The notes under the pieces: model-generated
Told to the model about the DNA's origin: nothing
The model's input: only the letters and a program-made list of their open reading frames with translations
Databases searched by the model: none
Position numbers and translations under genes: made by a program
Assembly (NCBI GenBank): GCA_947589545.1
Contig: CANQBA010000044.1
Coordinates: 1 to 34,055 of the forward strand
Origin: an uncultured Oscillospiraceae bacterium
GTDB lineage: Bacteria > Bacillota > Clostridia > Oscillospirales > Oscillospiraceae
DNA: 34,055 bases
Reading direction: 5' to 3'
Shown: positions 32,910 to 34,055 of the stretch, piece by piece
How positions within the stretch are numbered: the first letter of the stretch is position 1
How the letters are laid out: each line of letters starts with the position of its first letter

Positions 32910-33290
32910 ATGAAAAAGGACACCACACTCAGCATCCGCCTCTCCAAACTTGAGCTGGACGTCATCCGGGCCGAGGCAAAGAAGGCTCACCTCTCCTAGA
33001 GCAACTACGTCACCCAGTGCTGCCTCGGTCAGCAGGTAGTGGTCATGGACAAAGCTCACGCCGCCGCGCTCAAGCTGGCGGAACAGTTCAAGGATCACGA
33101 GGTGCTGGTCTGCACACACACCGACCGGGATCACGTCCACTCCCACCTCATCATCAACAGCGTCAACTTCGAGACAGGCCGCAAGCTTCACGTGGACGGC
33201 GACACGATCCAGCAGCTGAAAATGGTCAACGACCAGATCTGCGCCGAGCTGGGCCTACCGGTGTTCGAGCCGCCACGGGAGTTGGGGTAA
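32910..33290 (+). pseudogene. MobC-like / relaxase chimera with internal stop
   Basis: ATG at 32910 after GGAGG reads MKKDTTLSIRLSKLELDVIR, a ribbon-helix-helix-type relaxosome accessory opening. A TAG at 32997 replaces an expected CAG (HLS-stop-SNYVTQCCLGQQ), and the frame continues without shift. From ~33040 it becomes relaxase sequence: EVLVCTHTDRDHVHSHLIIN, then SVNFETGRKLH. HTDRDHVHSH is the three-histidine metal-binding motif of MobP-type (PF03432) relaxases. The reading stops at 33290, 22 bp before the recombinase start. So an accessory-gene 5' end has been joined in frame to an internal piece of a relaxase gene. The upstream tyrosine motif is missing, so it cannot nick DNA. Confidence 0.7.
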
Positions 33291-33312
33291 ATTTATTGTA
33301 ACAGGAGGAAAA

Positions 33313-33423
33313 ATGGCAAGCCAGGAAAAATACACCATTCTCTATGGACGCTTGAGCCAGGAGGATATACAAAAACGAAGCGGCAAGGAAGATGACTCCA
33401 ACAGCATCCAGAATCAAGAGTTA
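33313..33423 (+). pseudogene. Large serine recombinase, N-terminal fragment (right copy)
   Basis: ATG at 33313 with GGAGG upstream encodes MASQEKYTILYGRLSQEDIQ, then KRSGKEDDSNSIQNQELL; the frame is then lost into foreign DNA. It is the N-terminus of a TnpX/TndX-like large serine recombinase with the catalytic-motif serine intact (YGRLSQED). From TAACAGGAGG onward the DNA is nearly the same as the inverted copy at 1614-1726, but this copy carries four more codons. The interruption falls within about three codons of the one in the left copy. No downstream half is visible in the window. Confidence 0.8.
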
Positions 33424-33424
33424 C

Positions 33425-33515
33425 TATGTAAAGGGTGGAGTCACCACCTAATACATATGACTGCGGTTCATTTGTGGCAAAATGGTACATTGCAGTTATG
33501 AGAAAGGCGGTGGGA
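33425..33515 (+). repeat. Element end with conserved hairpin (copy 2)
   Basis: Outer stem TATGTA/TACATA (33425-33430, 33452-33457), AA/AA internal loop, inner stem GGGTGG/CCACCT (33433-33438, 33444-33449), loop AGTCA; then TTCATTTGTGGCAAAATG and GAGAAAGGCGGTGGGA. Compared with 81-118 the inner stem has changed an A-T pair to G-C and the outer stem a G-C to A-T, both compensatory, while the AA/AA loop and the terminal G-T pair are kept. Confidence 0.75.
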
Positions 33516-33578
33516 TCGCCGAAATATTCCTTTTTGACAACTGCGGACACATTTTGCTTCAAATGAAAGGAAATGGTT

Positions 33579-33929
33579 ATGGAACTGACTTATACGAAAG
33601 TGGGAGACTACTACATCCCGGACCTCGTCCTTGACGATGACGCTGAACGTGAAATTGGCGTGTATGGCAGGATGCGCGAGCGATTTCTGAAAGAACATCA
33701 CCACGGCACCTACACCAGCCTGCTCTTGACGGGAAAGCTGTGGAAACATCTTGCCGATATTGACGCCGCCTGTCATGAGCGCATGAATCTTCTAATTCCG
33801 GCCATGGCGAAGCAGGAGGGTATAACCGAGGCTCTGAAAGCGTCCAATCAGATGGAATGGGTGGGACGGATGAATAATATCCGTAACCGGGCAGAGCAGA
33901 TCATCCTTCATGAATTGATCTACGCATAA
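33579..33929 (+). CDS. tnpV: Transposon-encoded protein TnpV
   Basis: A 116-residue TnpV-family protein: MELTYTKVGDYYIPDLVLDD, then GRMRERFLKEHHHGTYTSLL, LTGKLWKHLADIDAACHERM and EWVGRMNNIRNRAEQIILHE. The family is named from the Tn4451 group of clostridial mobilisable transposons; its biochemical role is not established. The ATG at 33579 is favoured, 8 nt after AAAGGA; ATG 33573 is too close to it. Full length for the family and undamaged. It lies ~120 bp downstream of the conserved hairpin, so the hairpin could act in its leader if transcription starts before it, or be a DNA end. Confidence 0.9.
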   Translation: MELTYTKVGDYYIPDLVLDDDAEREIGVYGRMRERFLKEHHHGTYTSLLLTGKLWKHLADIDAACHERMNLLIPAMAKQEGITEALKASNQMEWVGRMNNIRNRAEQIILHELIYA

Positions 33930-33936
33930 TGGCACA

Positions 33937-33976
33937 CCGCAGGGGGATGACCGCTATTGCGGCCATCCCCCTGCGG
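33937..33976 (+). terminator. Hairpin after tnpV
   Basis: CCGCAGGGGGATG...CATCCCCCTGCGG with an inner CCGC/GCGG pair and TATT loop, starting 7 bp past the tnpV stop. Very stable; the following tract (TCCAGTCTGTC) is only moderately T-rich. Confidence 0.7.
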
Positions 33977-33997
33977 TCCAGTCTGTCAAAAAACCAC

Positions 33998-34033
33998 CTC
34001 ACGCCCAGCGTAAGCGGGCGTATGGGTGGCCGA
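33998..34033 (+). repeat. Second hairpin in the tnpV element
   Basis: CCACC(T)CACGCCC and GGGCGT(AT)GGGTGG flank AGCGTAAGC. An imperfect inverted repeat; role unknown. Confidence 0.4.
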
Positions 34034-34055
34034 AAATAGAAAATATGGTAGTGCT

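Larger units (their letters stand above)
33424..34055. mobile_element. tnpV-bearing element inserted in the recombinase (partial)
   Basis: Starts where the recombinase frame is broken (after CAAGAGTTAC). It carries the conserved hairpin end, a tnpV gene and two further hairpins, and runs off the right edge of the window. TnpV genes are part of Tn4451/Tn4453-type clostridial transposons. The right boundary and total size cannot be determined here. Confidence 0.6.

Noticed and set aside
1-34055. tRNA, rRNA or CRISPR loci
   Set aside because: I saw no cloverleaf-like gene, rRNA segment or repeat-spacer array on either strand by eye; a dedicated scan could still reveal a small RNA.

Overview
This window looks like a chromosomal stretch from a gut-type Clostridia (Firmicutes), probably in or near Oscillospiraceae. 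That placement is an inference from four things: GC-rich metabolic genes with strong Shine-Dalgarno sites, sigma-A-like promoters, typical Firmicutes lipoproteins, and Tn4451-type mobile debris (TnpV, large serine recombinases, DUF6809 and DUF6076 proteins). Nothing in the window fixes the species.

Layout. (1) 1-1.74 kb: a large-serine-recombinase gene on the minus strand, split by a ~1.5 kb insertion. The insertion carries a hairpin end, an XRE-methyltransferase fusion gene and an IncQ/MobQ-like oriT. (2) 1.74-10.2 kb: a type I restriction-modification operon, fic-hsdM-hsdS-(membrane protein)-(hsdS 3' remnant)-(HEPN-like protein)-hsdR, headed by a perfect 34-bp palindrome and a promoter. (3) 10.3-16.3 kb: a decayed DUF6809 gene, an SLH/WG-repeat surface protein, an O-acetylhomoserine sulfhydrylase, a FemAB-type transferase and a small XRE regulator with its own 28-bp palindrome. 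(4) 16.3-30.9 kb: a fructan/sucrose utilisation locus. It has a secreted LamG-GH32 lipoprotein, a triple-module lipoprotein, a PfkB sugar kinase, a DUF624 membrane protein, two unknown envelope proteins and a LacI regulator. Facing these across a divergent promoter region are two LplB/YtcP-type permeases, a solute-binding lipoprotein and a cytoplasmic GH32 hydrolase. (5) 30.9-34.05 kb: a graveyard of mobile-element pieces (DUF6809, sigma-like, DUF6076, RepA-like ATPase, relaxase accessory/relaxase chimera) ending in a second serine-recombinase N-terminus. That N-terminus is interrupted by a tnpV-bearing element with the same hairpin end as the left insertion.

How it works together. In the fructan locus, surface lipoproteins would bind and cut polymer, the ABC importer would take up oligosaccharides, and the cytoplasmic GH32 enzyme plus kinase would feed fructose into glycolysis. 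GTGAAACG-type half-sites lie at the promoters next to lacI, which suggests local repression. No transport ATPase is encoded here, so a shared one elsewhere is expected. In the restriction operon, the genes overlap or nearly abut. The Fic protein and the HEPN-like protein are translationally coupled to hsdM and hsdR, and the HEPN-like gene occupies the hsdS-hsdR slot used by prrC in Escherichia coli.

The best candidates for something new are the two accessory genes inside the hsd operon and the covarying hairpin shared by two elements that both split the same codons of a serine-recombinase gene.
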